This document shows positions 1 to 9,537 of a stretch of 64,000 bases of DNA, in pieces. The DNA comes from an uncultured Pseudomonadota bacterium (lineage in GTDB: Bacteria > Pseudomonadota > Gammaproteobacteria > Steroidobacterales > Woeseiaceae). Every line of letters begins with the position of its first letter. Positions within the stretch are counted from its first letter, which is position 1. The translations under genes and the position numbers were made by a program. The stretch spans positions 158,668-222,667 of the forward strand of contig CAJXJW010000006.1 of the NCBI GenBank assembly GCA_913055625.1, read 5' to 3'. The notes under the pieces were generated by a model. The model did no database searches. It worked only from the letters and a program-made list of their open reading frames with translations, and was not told the origin of the DNA.

Positions 1-1
1 C

Positions 2-736
2 GATGCAGCGGACTGGGCGTCAATGATGTCCGGGCACGTCGGCACGGTGGCCGCGCATTTCGCGGGTAATGCCACGCTCGTCAGTTGGGACGTCGTCAAC
101 GAGGTGTTCTCCGACTCGGACGCGGACGGCGACGGGCTCCACGACATGCGCGACACGCTGTGGCTTGCGAACATCGGTCCCGGCTACGTCGCAACTGCCT
201 TTCGAACAGCCGCGGCGGCGGACCCTGACGCGGACCTGTATTACAACGACTACAACCTGTCCGGCGTGCCGGCGAAGCTCGCGGCGGTCCTCGATATGGT
301 CGGCGCATTCCGCAACGACCCGGACCCCGTGCCGATCGACGGGATCGGTTTCCAGATGCACGTCAGCCTGGCGTGGCCGGAGATCGGGCAGGTGAGGTCG
401 GCCTTTGCCGCCGCCGCGGCGACAGGCTTGAAGGTGAAGATCAGCGAGCTCGACATCACGGTGAACACGGACGGCAACGGGGCGTCGCTCGGCATGACCG
501 AGTTGACGCCGGCCGTCGCGGACCAGCAGCGTGCGCGCTTTGAAGCCATTGTGCGCGCGTACCTGGACGAAGTGCCGGCGCCTCAGCGCGGCGGCATTAC
601 GGTCTGGGGCATCGCCGACGTCGACAGCTGGCGGCGCACCTACAACAGCAACGAGTGGCCGCTGCTGTTCGACGACGCGTTCGCGGCAAAACCGGCGTTG
701 ACCGGCTTCGCCGACGGGCTGCGCGCCATGCCGTGA
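2..736 (+). CDS. endo-1,4-beta-xylanase, GH10, C-terminal part (5' end outside window)
   Basis: The frame is open from the first bases of the window, so the N-terminus is missing; about 244 residues remain. It is the C-terminal half of a GH10 catalytic barrel, which hydrolyses internal beta-1,4 bonds in xylan. The acid/base glutamate lies in WDVVNE (codon 101-103) and the nucleophile in KISELDI (codon 446-448), both standard for GH10. YNDYNL and the C-terminal WGIADVDSWR are also family hallmarks. The frame ends directly after the barrel, so no C-terminal binding module is present. It converges on the GH94 gene with a 12-base gap. It is probably secreted, but the signal peptide cannot be seen. 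Confidence 0.93.
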   Translation, partial: DAADWASMMSGHVGTVAAHFAGNATLVSWDVVNEVFSDSDADGDGLHDMRDTLWLANIGPGYVATAFRTAAAADPDADLYYNDYNLSGVPAKLAAVLDMVGAFRNDPDPVPIDGIGFQMHVSLAWPEIGQVRSAFAAAAATGLKVKISELDITVNTDGNGASLGMTELTPAVADQQRARFEAIVRAYLDEVPAPQRGGITVWGIADVDSWRRTYNSNEWPLLFDDAFAAKPALTGFADGLRAMP

Positions 737-748
737 TGCGACGCGCTT

Positions 749-3154
749 TCAGGTACCCTGCGCGGCTGCCACGGGGGGCACGCCGGCCGCGGCTGCGGGC
801 AAGACGACGCTGACCCGGTAGTGATGCCCGGCAACGATGTCCGGCACGATTGGCTCCGACAACTCGCGGCCGTCGCATAGCATCGCCGTCACGGCGCAAT
901 CGGTGCTGCGCTCGTAGCTGACGGTGAACGTAGCGCCGCGAAACCGGCGCGTAACGGCCGCACGCTGCCACTCGGACGGGAGCGCCGGCCGGATGGCGAG
1001 CCCGTTGATCGTCCCCTGCAGTCCGAACAGCCGCTCGATGACGATGCGGTAGAGCCAACTCGCGGCCCCGGTATTGAACAATTGGCTGGAGCGGCCGGCC
1101 GTCTCGGGGTACTGCCGCCACGCGCCGCGGTAATAGTTTGGCACGAACACCGGCAGTTGCCCGCGGCGAACGTAGTCGTCCGCGTCGGGGCCGGGGATGG
1201 CGCGCTGCAACTGGGCCCAGGCCGCATCCGCGTCGCCACACTCGTACAGCGCCGCGATATGGAACGCCGCCGCGTGGTTGTAGACGGATCCGTTCTCCGC
1301 CGTTCCGGGGAACTTCTGCGTCAGGCGGCCGATGTCATCGCGCATCGCGGTGTAGGCGGGGGCCAGCATCTGCAACCCGTAGGGCGTGTCGAGCCAGGCG
1401 TCGACGGCACGGCGTATCCGGGCCGCCTGCCGGGGCGTGGCGACGCCGGACAGGATCGCCCAGCTCTGCGGGTTCAGGTAGATCCGGCCCTCGTCGTCGT
1501 CGGCGACGCCGAACAAGCGGCCGGCATCGGTGATGCCGCGCGCGAACCAGTCGCCATCCCAAAGGTGCGCCTGTGCGGCGGCCGCGAGTTCGTCCGCGTA
1601 CGCGATGAACGTCGACGCTTCCTCATCGTCGACGGCGACGAGGATGCCGGCCCACAGGCGGCACGCGTGCGCGGTCGCAATCGTGAGCCATCCCGAGACG
1701 CCGCGGCCGTCGGGACCGACCATGTTCATCGGGTCGCACCAGTCACCCTGGTCGATCAGCGACAGTCCGCGCGCATCCCGGTTGCGCAGCAGCCAGTGTA
1801 CGGCTTGGGACACGGCACTGCGGACATTCCCGAACGGCGAGCCCTCTACGGTCTCATCGAGCACGTCGATGTCGCCGGTCTCGTCGACGTAGGCCTGCAG
1901 GAAAACCGGCAGCCACACCGCGTGATCCGTGTGCGGCACCTGGTTGATGTATTTCAGCTCGCTGTCGTCGCTCAGCCGGATGCCTTCGGGCAGGCGCCCG
2001 TCAGCGTGTTGCCGCGACAGCGTATTGAAGAGGACCCGGCGTGCCGAGGCCGGCTCGACGTAGACCGTCCCCATGCCATCCTGCAGGTAGTTGCGTGTCT
2101 GCGGATCGGTCGTGAACCGGTTTGCGCTGCCGTGATACCACACCTGGCGGGGCAGCCAGCGATTCACGAAGCGGTCGAAGTGCGTGTTCGGTGTTTGCGC
2201 GTGCAGGCAAGGGACGCCGCGCCGCAGGAACGCGCGGTAGTCGTCGGCGGCTGCGTCGAACGCGCCCGGTGCGAGCCAGGTGGTGCGCGCCGCGGCGATG
2301 TCGGTGCGATCGCGCGCCGGCCCGAACAACAGCCGGACGCGGCGGCTGTCGCCGGCCTGCAGTGACCAGCGGTACTGCAGGACCGCCGCCGGCGTTTCGT
2401 AGCGCGCCGCGCCGTTCGCCAGCAAGGGGCGCTCGGTCCCGGCGGGGCGTACCAGGCCGCCATGGCCTTCAAACGCCGCGGCCGACGCCTCCCAGGCGTC
2501 CGGCGGTTCGTCGTGCAACAGGAACGTCCGGTCCTTCAATTGGCTGACGGCCCGGTACTCCGACAGCTTCTGGTACGGCGTGATCGACGACGCGACGATT
2601 GCGCCGAGTTCGGCGTCGTACTCGGCGGATTGGTTCATCCAGCTCATGTAGCCGATCGTGAAGCACGGGTACAGGCTGATGTTGCGCGCACGCGATGATT
2701 CGTTCGTGACGGTGACGGTCCACAGCTCTATCGCATCGTCCGCGGGAATGCGGAGCTCGAGGTCGACGCGAATACCATCGCGCTCGACCGACCACGACAA
2801 CGCGTCCTCGGCGACGGTGAATCGAAACCGGTCCGGCTCGACCCGGGTGGGCGCCCAGGGTGCCGACCACAACGCGCCGCTGTCGTCGTCCCGGACGTAC
2901 ACGAAGCGGCCGGGGTGGTGATCGTAGTACGGCTGCTCCGGCTGCATGAACGTGGTCTGCTCGAGCACCGGGGCTCGCGAGTATTTCGCCGGCTCGGGCT
3001 GCAGATGCTGCGCGGTGACATAGCCGCGGCAGTTCACCTGGACCAGCAGCTGCGGGTTCCACAGGAAGCCGCCGGCGGTCGGCAGCGCGACCGGGCTGTC
3101 GAGGTGCACCCGGCCCTCCGCGTCGACGACGACGTGCTCAGGCGCGTTCGCCAC
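749..3154 (-). CDS. GH94 glycoside phosphorylase, probable cellobionic acid phosphorylase
   Basis: An 801-residue GH94 protein with an N-terminal beta-sandwich (about 1-300) and an alpha/alpha barrel (about 320-720). No signal peptide is seen, so it should act in the cytoplasm. The general acid is D474 in GDWCDPMNM, the place of Asp in the DWND motif of cellobiose phosphorylase. R610 and K614 (in GRLTQKF) sit at almost the same positions and the same spacing as the Arg/Lys pair I recall as gluconate-binding in the Saccharophagus cellobionic acid phosphorylase. That enzyme converts cellobionate plus phosphate to glucose 1-phosphate and gluconate, the step after LPMO or cellobiose dehydrogenase oxidation of cellulose. 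The start overlaps the transporter stop by 17 bases, so import and phosphorolysis are probably translationally coupled. Cellobiose or another beta-glucan phosphorylase is the alternative. Confidence 0.8.
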   Translation of the reverse strand: MANAPEHVVVDAEGRVHLDSPVALPTAGGFLWNPQLLVQVNCRGYVTAQHLQPEPAKYSRAPVLEQTTFMQPEQPYYDHHPGRFVYVRDDDSGALWSAPWAPTRVEPDRFRFTVAEDALSWSVERDGIRVDLELRIPADDAIELWTVTVTNESSRARNISLYPCFTIGYMSWMNQSAEYDAELGAIVASSITPYQKLSEYRAVSQLKDRTFLLHDEPPDAWEASAAAFEGHGGLVRPAGTERPLLANGAARYETPAAVLQYRWSLQAGDSRRVRLLFGPARDRTDIAAARTTWLAPGAFDAAADDYRAFLRRGVPCLHAQTPNTHFDRFVNRWLPRQVWYHGSANRFTTDPQTRNYLQDGMGTVYVEPASARRVLFNTLSRQHADGRLPEGIRLSDDSELKYINQVPHTDHAVWLPVFLQAYVDETGDIDVLDETVEGSPFGNVRSAVSQAVHWLLRNRDARGLSLIDQGDWCDPMNMVGPDGRGVSGWLTIATAHACRLWAGILVAVDDEEASTFIAYADELAAAAQAHLWDGDWFARGITDAGRLFGVADDDEGRIYLNPQSWAILSGVATPRQAARIRRAVDAWLDTPYGLQMLAPAYTAMRDDIGRLTQKFPGTAENGSVYNHAAAFHIAALYECGDADAAWAQLQRAIPGPDADDYVRRGQLPVFVPNYYRGAWRQYPETAGRSSQLFNTGAASWLYRIVIERLFGLQGTINGLAIRPALPSEWQRAAVTRRFRGATFTVSYERSTDCAVTAMLCDGRELSEPIVPDIVAGHHYRVSVVLPAAAAGVPPVAAAQGT

Positions 3155-4523
3155 GGTCCAGTGCCTCCTGGATGTCAGCGAGCTGCGCGCCGGTCAGCCC
3201 GTAGTAGCGGGTCACGAGCACCGCCGCCAGGGCGAACAGCCCGGGAATGACGGTCTGCAGCAGCGCGATGCCGGTTTCCGACGCGCCCGTCTGGGCCTCG
3301 TTGGCGACGTAGCCGATCGCGGCCAGCACCCAAAGCATCGCTGCGGACCCGAGTGAACCACCGAGTTTTTGCGCGAACGTGGCGGCCGAGAACGTCATTG
3401 CCGTCGCGCGGCGACCCGTCTTCCACTCGTTGTAGTCGGCAGTGTCTGCGTACATCGACCACGTCAGCGGCGACTTGGGTCCGAGCGCGAGGCTGATCAG
3501 GATGTTGAGCGCAAAGATCGCCCAGATCATCTCCTTCGGCACGAAGTAGAACAGGACCGACGCGACACCGACGATGCTCATCAGGATCATCAGCAATTTC
3601 GCCTTGTCGACGAAACGCGTCAGAACCGGCGCGAGCACTGCCCCGGCGGCGTAGGCGAGCATCTGGCACAGCAGGTAGGCCGGGAGCAGGTCGGCGCGTT
3701 CGAGGTAGTAGGTGAAGTAGTAATACGCACTGCCGGCCCGCATCGTGATCGTGATCATGATGACCATGGCCAGCACGAACAGGATCAGCCACGGCCGGTT
3801 GTGAGACAGGTCGCGGATGTCCTCCAGGGGATTCGTGCGCTGCGCCGGCGGCGGGGCAATGCGCTCGCGCGTGGACACGAACGCGATGAAGAAGATCACC
3901 GCTGCGGCGAGGCCGTAAAGCGCCATCGTCAGCTGCCAGCCGCGGGTCGGGTCCCCGTCACCGAAGAACCCGACGAGGGGCAGCGTGTAGTAGTTGACGA
4001 AGGCGCCGCCGCTGAATGCGAACAGGAAGCGCATGCTGATCAACGTGGTGCGCTCCTGGCTGCGGGACGTCATCACGCCGGACAACGCCGAGTACGGCGT
4101 GTTCAGAATCGTGTACATCACCATCATCAGCGTGTAGGTTCCGTAGGCCCACCACAGTTTTCCTGCCTCGTCGAGGTCGGGGGTCGTGAACGTCAGCACG
4201 GCGGCGCCGGCCATCGGCAGGCCGGCGAACAACAGGTAGGGGCGAAACTTGCCGAAGCGGGTCCGGGTACGATCGGCGACCGCACCCATGGCGGGGTCGG
4301 TGAAGGCGTCCACGATCTTCGTGATGGCCAGCATCGTCCCGGCCGCAGCCGCGGAGATGCCGAAGACGTCGGTATAGAAAGCCGCGAGGAACGACGCCAT
4401 CGTCGTCCAGTACAGGTTGAAGCCGAAGTCCCCGGCGCCGTAGCCGAGCTTTTCCGACCACTTCAGCCGGACCTGCCGGGAGCCGGTGGTGTCGCCGGCG
4501 ATCGCGTTGCCGTCTTCTGCCAT
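3138..4523 (-). CDS. GPH-family (MelB-like) sugar:cation symporter
   Basis: A 461-residue membrane protein of the glycoside-pentoside-hexuronide family within the MFS superfamily, with about twelve predicted membrane helices. Family motifs are visible near the N-terminus: GYGAGDFGFNL, the cation-site-like stretch VDAFTDPAMG, and ADRTRTRFGKFRP in the first cytoplasmic loop. It would import a small glycoside with a cation. Its tail overlaps the phosphorylase start, so the likely cargo is that enzyme's substrate, cellobionate or cello-oligosaccharide. It is the first gene of this two-gene operon and is divergent from the GH3 gene. Substrate assignment is inference from context. Confidence 0.88.
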   Translation of the reverse strand: MAEDGNAIAGDTTGSRQVRLKWSEKLGYGAGDFGFNLYWTTMASFLAAFYTDVFGISAAAAGTMLAITKIVDAFTDPAMGAVADRTRTRFGKFRPYLLFAGLPMAGAAVLTFTTPDLDEAGKLWWAYGTYTLMMVMYTILNTPYSALSGVMTSRSQERTTLISMRFLFAFSGGAFVNYYTLPLVGFFGDGDPTRGWQLTMALYGLAAAVIFFIAFVSTRERIAPPPAQRTNPLEDIRDLSHNRPWLILFVLAMVIMITITMRAGSAYYYFTYYLERADLLPAYLLCQMLAYAAGAVLAPVLTRFVDKAKLLMILMSIVGVASVLFYFVPKEMIWAIFALNILISLALGPKSPLTWSMYADTADYNEWKTGRRATAMTFSAATFAQKLGGSLGSAAMLWVLAAIGYVANEAQTGASETGIALLQTVIPGLFALAAVLVTRYYGLTGAQLADIQEALDRGERA

Positions 4524-4672
4524 GTTTTTTTTGCGTTCCGATCTGCGCTATTCTTGGGCGTGCGCGGGAATGACAACGCGCGACATCGAATCGGGAGAGT
4601 AGCCCGGATTGCCGCGATTTGCACGTCGATGGTGCACGCCGCGGCCGCCAGGCCCCCAGGGGGACACACGCT
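4524..4672. promoter_or_regulatory. divergent intergenic region between transporter and GH3 genes
   Basis: 149 bases separate the two divergent starts and must hold promoters for both transcripts. A purine-rich block AGGGGG (4658-4663) lies nine bases before the TTG chosen for the GH3 gene. A half-site like TGACAACG (4570-4577) could belong to a LacI-type operator, but I find no convincing full palindrome. No clean -35/-10 pair was identified. Confidence 0.4.
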
Positions 4673-7228
4673 TTGAATCTAACGACCAGGCACCGCGCAC
4701 TGTGCGCCGCCGGACTGCTCGCGCTCGCCGCGTGCCAGCCGGCCACCGAAGATACCGCTTCCGGCAACGTTACGCCGGCCTCGACGCCGGCTCTCGACGA
4801 CGGCCGGATTCACCCGGAGTCCTGGCCCGCCCAGGCGCCCGTCATGCTGCGCGATCCGGCGATGGAGGCCCGCATCACCGAACTGCTCGGGCGCATGACG
4901 CTCGAGGAAAAGGTCGGCCAGGTCATCCAGGCTGATATCGCGTTCGTCACGCCGGACGAGGTGCGCGACTACAACCTCGGGTCGGTACTCAATGGCGGCG
5001 GTTCGGCGCCCGGCGGCGACAATCGCACGACACCGGACAAGTGGCTCGCGCTCGCTGACGCGTTCTGGGACGCGTCGACGGACACGAGCGACGGCGGCGT
5101 CGGCATCCCGACGATCTGGGGTACTGACGCGGTGCACGGCCACAGCAACATCCTCGGCGCAACTATCTTTCCACACAACATCGGGCTCGGAATGGCGAAC
5201 GACCCGGACCTGATGTATCGCATCGGGCGCGTCACCGCGCTGGAAATGCTGGCGACCGGGCTCGACTGGACGTTTGCGCCGACGATTGCAGTGGTGCGCA
5301 ATGACCGCTGGGGCCGCACTTACGAGAGTTACTCCGAGGATCCGCGCATCGTCGCCGCGTATGCGCCGCGCATCGTCGAGGGCATACAGGGGCGTTTCGG
5401 CAGCGACGAGTTCCTTGCCGAGGGCCGCATGCTCGCGACCGCGAAACACTTCGCGGGCGACGGAGGCACCACGGACGGCATCGACCAGGGTGACACTACC
5501 GTCTCCGAGGCCGAGTTCCGTGACGTGCAGGCCGCGGGCTACCCGCCGGCCGTGCGCGCCGGGGTGCAGGCGGTGATGGCGTCCTTCAACAGCTATCACG
5601 GCCGCAAGATGCACGGGCACAAGGAAATGCTCACTGACGTTCTCGTGGGCCGCATGGGTTTCGACGGGCTCGTCGTCGGCGACTGGAACGGCCACGGCCA
5701 GGTGAAAGGCTGCACGAACACGTCCTGCGCGGCATCGTTCAATGCGGGGCTGGACCTCTTCATGGCGCCGGACAGCTGGAAGGGCCTGTACGAGTCGATG
5801 CTCGAACAGGTCCGTTCGGGAGAAATAACGATGGCGCGTCTCGACGAGGCCGTCGGCCGTATCCTGCGCGTGAAGATTCGCGCGGGGGTTTTCGATGCGG
5901 GCCGCCCGTCGTCGCGGCCGAATGCCGGCAATTTCGACCTGCTGGCCGCGGACGAGCATCGCGCCGTCGCGCGGGAAGCGGTTCGCAAGTCGCTCGTACT
6001 GCTCAAGAACGATGACGGCCTCCTGCCGTTGTCGCCGACGCTCGACATACTCGTGGCCGGCGACGGCGCGAACAGCATCGGCAAGCAGTGCGGCGGCTGG
6101 ACGCTCAACTGGCAGGGTACGGACAACCTCAACGAGCACTTTCCGAACGGCACGTCGATCTTCCAGGGCTTCGTCGACGCGGTCGCGAACGCCGGCGGCA
6201 GTGTCACGCTCAGCGAATCCGGCGATTACGAGTCGCCGCCCGACGTCGCGGTCGTCGTGTTCGGCGAGGATCCCTACGCCGAGTTCCAGGGGGACCGGCC
6301 CAACGTCGACTACGATTCGGACGACGGGCTCGCGCTGTTGCGACGTTACCGCGATGCCGGCATTCCGACCGTCGCCGTGTTCCTCTCGGGCCGGCCGATG
6401 TGGGTGAACCCGGAGATCAATGCCGCGGATGCCTTCGTCGCCGCCTGGCTGCCGGGTACGGAAGGTGCCGGCATCGCCGACGTGCTAGTTGCCGGTGCGG
6501 ACGGCAAGGCGCGCTACGACTTCGCCGGGCGGCTGTCGTTCTCGTGGCCGAAACGCGCGACGCAGGCGGCTCTGAACGTGGGTGATGCGGACTACGATCC
6601 GCTGTTCGCCTATGGCTACGGCCTGACTTACGGCGATGACGGCAACCTGGCCGCGTTGCCGGAAGACTCGGGTCTTGCGGCGGGCAGCGATTCGCCGCGC
6701 GGCGCCTTCGTGGCATTCGGCGACCCGGCCGGACAGTGGGGCATGATTCTGCGCGATGCGGGCGGAGACACCCGTATCGGGGACTCGCGCGGGTCCAGCG
6801 CCTCGGGCAACCTGGCCGCGCAGCCGGCGGATCGCGAGGTGCAGGAAGACTCCGTGCTGCTGACGTGGAGCGGGCCGGCAAGCGTGCTCGTCGAGGGCCA
6901 GCCGACCGACTTCGAACGCGAGTCGAACGGCGACATGGCCATCGAACTCGTCTATCGCGTTGCGCGCTGGAGCGGCGGTACTGCCTCGCTGTCCGTCGCG
7001 GACGGCGGCAATCACAGCGGGTCGATCGACGTCGCCGGCGCCTTCGAAGCACAGGCGGGCGGCGACTGGCGGACCGGTCTCGTGAAACTTTCCTGCTTCG
7101 CGGAGAAGGGTGTCGATATGTCGAACGTCGTATCGCCCGTCGTCATCGCGGCGGATGCCGGCCTCGCACTGCAGCTCGCGTCCGCGCGCATCGTCGCGAA
7201 TCCGGGCGACGCAGGGTGCGCGTTGTAG
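4673..7228 (+). CDS. GH3 exo-beta-glucosidase / glucan glucohydrolase lipoprotein (CelD/ExoP type)
   Basis: An 851-residue lipoprotein when started at TTG 4673, which has a good ribosome site; a longer reading from TTG 4619 hides the signal. The signal peptide ends in the lipobox LAAC with Cys21. The GH3 barrel carries KHFAGDGGT and the nucleophile D337 in VVGDWNG. The GH3_C sandwich follows (about 425-660), then a further C-terminal domain (about 680-850) as in ExoP-type exo-1,3/1,4-beta-glucanases. It would release glucose from cello-oligosaccharides in the periplasm or at the outer membrane. It is divergent from the transporter-phosphorylase operon and converges on the LacI gene with only three bases between them. 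Confidence 0.92.
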   Translation: MNLTTRHRALCAAGLLALAACQPATEDTASGNVTPASTPALDDGRIHPESWPAQAPVMLRDPAMEARITELLGRMTLEEKVGQVIQADIAFVTPDEVRDYNLGSVLNGGGSAPGGDNRTTPDKWLALADAFWDASTDTSDGGVGIPTIWGTDAVHGHSNILGATIFPHNIGLGMANDPDLMYRIGRVTALEMLATGLDWTFAPTIAVVRNDRWGRTYESYSEDPRIVAAYAPRIVEGIQGRFGSDEFLAEGRMLATAKHFAGDGGTTDGIDQGDTTVSEAEFRDVQAAGYPPAVRAGVQAVMASFNSYHGRKMHGHKEMLTDVLVGRMGFDGLVVGDWNGHGQVKGCTNTSCAASFNAGLDLFMAPDSWKGLYESMLEQVRSGEITMARLDEAVGRILRVKIRAGVFDAGRPSSRPNAGNFDLLAADEHRAVAREAVRKSLVLLKNDDGLLPLSPTLDILVAGDGANSIGKQCGGWTLNWQGTDNLNEHFPNGTSIFQGFVDAVANAGGSVTLSESGDYESPPDVAVVVFGEDPYAEFQGDRPNVDYDSDDGLALLRRYRDAGIPTVAVFLSGRPMWVNPEINAADAFVAAWLPGTEGAGIADVLVAGADGKARYDFAGRLSFSWPKRATQAALNVGDADYDPLFAYGYGLTYGDDGNLAALPEDSGLAAGSDSPRGAFVAFGDPAGQWGMILRDAGGDTRIGDSRGSSASGNLAAQPADREVQEDSVLLTWSGPASVLVEGQPTDFERESNGDMAIELVYRVARWSGGTASLSVADGGNHSGSIDVAGAFEAQAGGDWRTGLVKLSCFAEKGVDMSNVVSPVVIAADAGLALQLASARIVANPGDAGCAL

Positions 7229-7231
7229 GAA

Positions 7232-8281
7232 TCAGTCGGGCGATGCGGGGGCGGCGGTCGACGCGCGGGTAACCAGCTCGGCGTCGACGACGCGAGCGAC
7301 GTTGTCGGTCTCGTTGCCTCGCAGCCGCTGTATCAGCAGGGTTGCAGCCAGCGATGCCATCTCGCGCAGGGGCTGGCGTATCGTGGTCAGCGCCGGCCAG
7401 ATCTGGCCGGCGAGCGGTATGTCATCGAAGCCGGCGACGGAGAGTTCTTTCGGGAGCGAAACGCCGGACTCGTGCGCGATCGCCATGACGCCGGCGGCCA
7501 TGTGGTCGTTTGCGCAGAAGACGGCCGTCGGGCGTGGCGACTGCTGCAGCAACCGCCTTCCGCAATCGATGCCGGACTGGAAGATGTTCTCGCCCTGTAC
7601 AACGAAACCGTCGATGACGTCGACAGAATTCGCCTGCATGCCCTCCAGGAATCCCTGGTAGCGCCGGGACATGGCCTTGTGGTCCGGGTGCCCTCGGACG
7701 AAGGCGATTCGCCGGTGGCCGAGCGCCGCGAGGTACGAGACCATCGAGGCCGAGACTTCGCGGTCATTCGTGCCGACAGACCATTCGCCGGACGCCGTCG
7801 TCATGCCCGAGATGGTGACGTACGGCATGTTGCCGGTGTCGAGCAGATGGCGCACAGCCGGCAGGTCGGATACCGGCGGCACCAGTAGCAGGCCGTCCAC
7901 TTTGGACCCGGTGACCAGCTCAGCGATCTCCTCGGCGATGTCCGGGCTCCGGTAGTCACAGGGATGTATCAGCAGGTCGTAGTGCTCGCTGCGGCAGGCG
8001 TCCAGCGCGCCGTTCTGGATGCTGTTGATGTAACTCGAATTCGCGTTGTAGATCAGGCCGAGGTTGTAGCTGCGCCGGCTTGCGAGCATGCGTCCCGGCG
8101 AGTTCGGCCGGTACCGCAGGTCGGTGATCGCACGCTCGACCCGGTCCCGGGTCTCCTGGCGTACCTTGGGTTCGCGATTGATGACGCGCGACACTGTCTT
8201 GATCGACACGCCGGCGCGTTCCGCGACATCGGCGATCGTGGACTTGCGCAGTTCGCCGCGTTCGCGTGCCGTCACGGGCAC
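7232..8281 (-). CDS. LacI-family transcriptional regulator
   Basis: A 349-residue regulator. The N-terminal helix-turn-helix reads STIADVAERAGVSIKTVSRV and is followed by the hinge-helix segment SPGRMLASRRS. A periplasmic-binding-protein-like effector domain follows (about 70-340). It most likely controls the adjacent cellulose/xylan genes, including the divergent transporter and GH3 promoters, in response to a sugar. It lies downstream of the Gfo/Idh gene in the same direction, 64 bases away, so the two may be co-transcribed. The effector cannot be read from sequence. Confidence 0.92.
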   Translation of the reverse strand: MPVTARERGELRKSTIADVAERAGVSIKTVSRVINREPKVRQETRDRVERAITDLRYRPNSPGRMLASRRSYNLGLIYNANSSYINSIQNGALDACRSEHYDLLIHPCDYRSPDIAEEIAELVTGSKVDGLLLVPPVSDLPAVRHLLDTGNMPYVTISGMTTASGEWSVGTNDREVSASMVSYLAALGHRRIAFVRGHPDHKAMSRRYQGFLEGMQANSVDVIDGFVVQGENIFQSGIDCGRRLLQQSPRPTAVFCANDHMAAGVMAIAHESGVSLPKELSVAGFDDIPLAGQIWPALTTIRQPLREMASLAATLLIQRLRGNETDNVARVVDAELVTRASTAAPASPD

Positions 8282-8345
8282 GGCCCTCCGGGTCGTGAGA
8301 GCTGGGGTGCCACCGCGCTCGGCCTCGCGATCACTTTGGGCTCAC

Positions 8346-9458
8346 TCAGGCGTCTCTTGTGGCCGCCTGCCACACCGCATCGAGCAAGTGCTGCGTGCGC
8401 TCACTGGCCAGCATCCATTGCTCGCGCAGACTGTCGTCGGCCGCCGCGTGGGCGAAATCGTCGAACATCGCCGCCGCGGCCGGTTGTGGAGCGGCCTCCG
8501 AGAGTTGTTCCGTCGAACCGAGGCCGCCTTTCCGATACCGAAAGTGACTTTCGCCCGGCGGCGGCAGCACGAAATCGTCGGCGTACACGGCTCCGTCCGG
8601 GCCGGTGAGACGGAGGTCCATCGTAAGCGCGCCGGACTCGAAGCCGCAATTGAAGCTCGAGACGGCATCGTGGTCGAATCGCAGCATGCCGACAGCACTG
8701 CTCACGGCGCCGGTTTCCGGGTGACGGCGTGCGTAGACGGTCACGTCCCGCAGCGCGATGTCCGGCGGCAGGAACTCGGTGATGGCCCGCATGTTGTACC
8801 AGCCGGCATCTCCGATCGCGCCCATCGGCTCCAGGTCTGGCCGCAAGCGGATGTTCGTGGGATCGTCCAGGCGAAACTGGAACGTCGTGTCCAGAACGAT
8901 CGGCCGTCCGAGGCGATTCAGCGCGTAGTCGCGAATCGTGGCCGTGCGCGGGTGGTGCACGAAATGCGTACCGTCCATGAACGCAACGTCATGTTCGCGG
9001 CATGCCGAGGCAATGCGGCGGACGGATTCCGCGCTGGCGAACGGTTTCTCCGCCAGGACATGCTTGCCATTTCGCGCGGCGGCGATGCTGATCTCTTCCC
9101 TAACGCTGGTCGGCGTCGCGACGTACACCGCATCAATCGCGTCCGATGCCAGCATCCGGCCCCAGTCGTCGAACGTCGCGGGCACTCCGTGAGCTGCCGC
9201 GAACTCCTTCGCGGAACTCATGCGCCGGCTGGATACAGCGGCAGTGTCCGCCAATGTCGCCTGCTGCAGCATCGGCGCCATCCTGTTCGCGATGCCGCCG
9301 GTGCCGACGATGCCCCAGCGCAGTGTGGATGGTCTTTCAGTCATGGCAGCTCCCGTTCGTGACGACATCAGTCCGCCCAGCATCAGCGCGGCACCGCCGG
9401 CGCCGATCAGGCGTCGGCGGCCGACGTCGACAGGGTCGCGTGTCATTTTTCCAGGCAT
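8346..9458 (-). CDS. Gfo/Idh/MocA-family oxidoreductase with Tat-like signal
   Basis: A 370-residue NAD(P)-dependent oxidoreductase. The N-terminus has a twin-arginine-like segment, VGRRRLIGAGGAALMLGG, then a small-residue cleavage region. The Rossmann motif WGIVGTGGIANRM comes next and the family catalytic stretch AEKPFA follows at about residue 140. Zymomonas glucose-fructose oxidoreductase is the known Tat-exported member of the family, so periplasmic oxidation of a sugar is plausible. Oxidation of glucose or cellobiose to aldonic acid would fit the neighbouring phosphorylase, but that is speculation. An internal start at MTERPS would give a cytoplasmic form. Confidence 0.85.
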   Translation of the reverse strand: MPGKMTRDPVDVGRRRLIGAGGAALMLGGLMSSRTGAAMTERPSTLRWGIVGTGGIANRMAPMLQQATLADTAAVSSRRMSSAKEFAAAHGVPATFDDWGRMLASDAIDAVYVATPTSVREEISIAAARNGKHVLAEKPFASAESVRRIASACREHDVAFMDGTHFVHHPRTATIRDYALNRLGRPIVLDTTFQFRLDDPTNIRLRPDLEPMGAIGDAGWYNMRAITEFLPPDIALRDVTVYARRHPETGAVSSAVGMLRFDHDAVSSFNCGFESGALTMDLRLTGPDGAVYADDFVLPPPGESHFRYRKGGLGSTEQLSEAAPQPAAAAMFDDFAHAAADDSLREQWMLASERTQHLLDAVWQAATRDA

Positions 9459-9537
9459 GGCTTCTTCCCCCGGGCTGGACGCGTGGATTGCCCAAGCATA
9501 CGCGACCGCGCGGGGTCTTCACCACCGGGGCAGGCAA

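Noticed and set aside
1082..2365. Long plus-strand open frame opposite the GH94 gene
   Set aside because: It is an arginine/valine-rich shadow of the high-G+C gene with no domain or ribosome site.
4570..4577. TGACAACG as a LacI operator
   Set aside because: Only one half-site is seen; no symmetrical second half at normal spacing.
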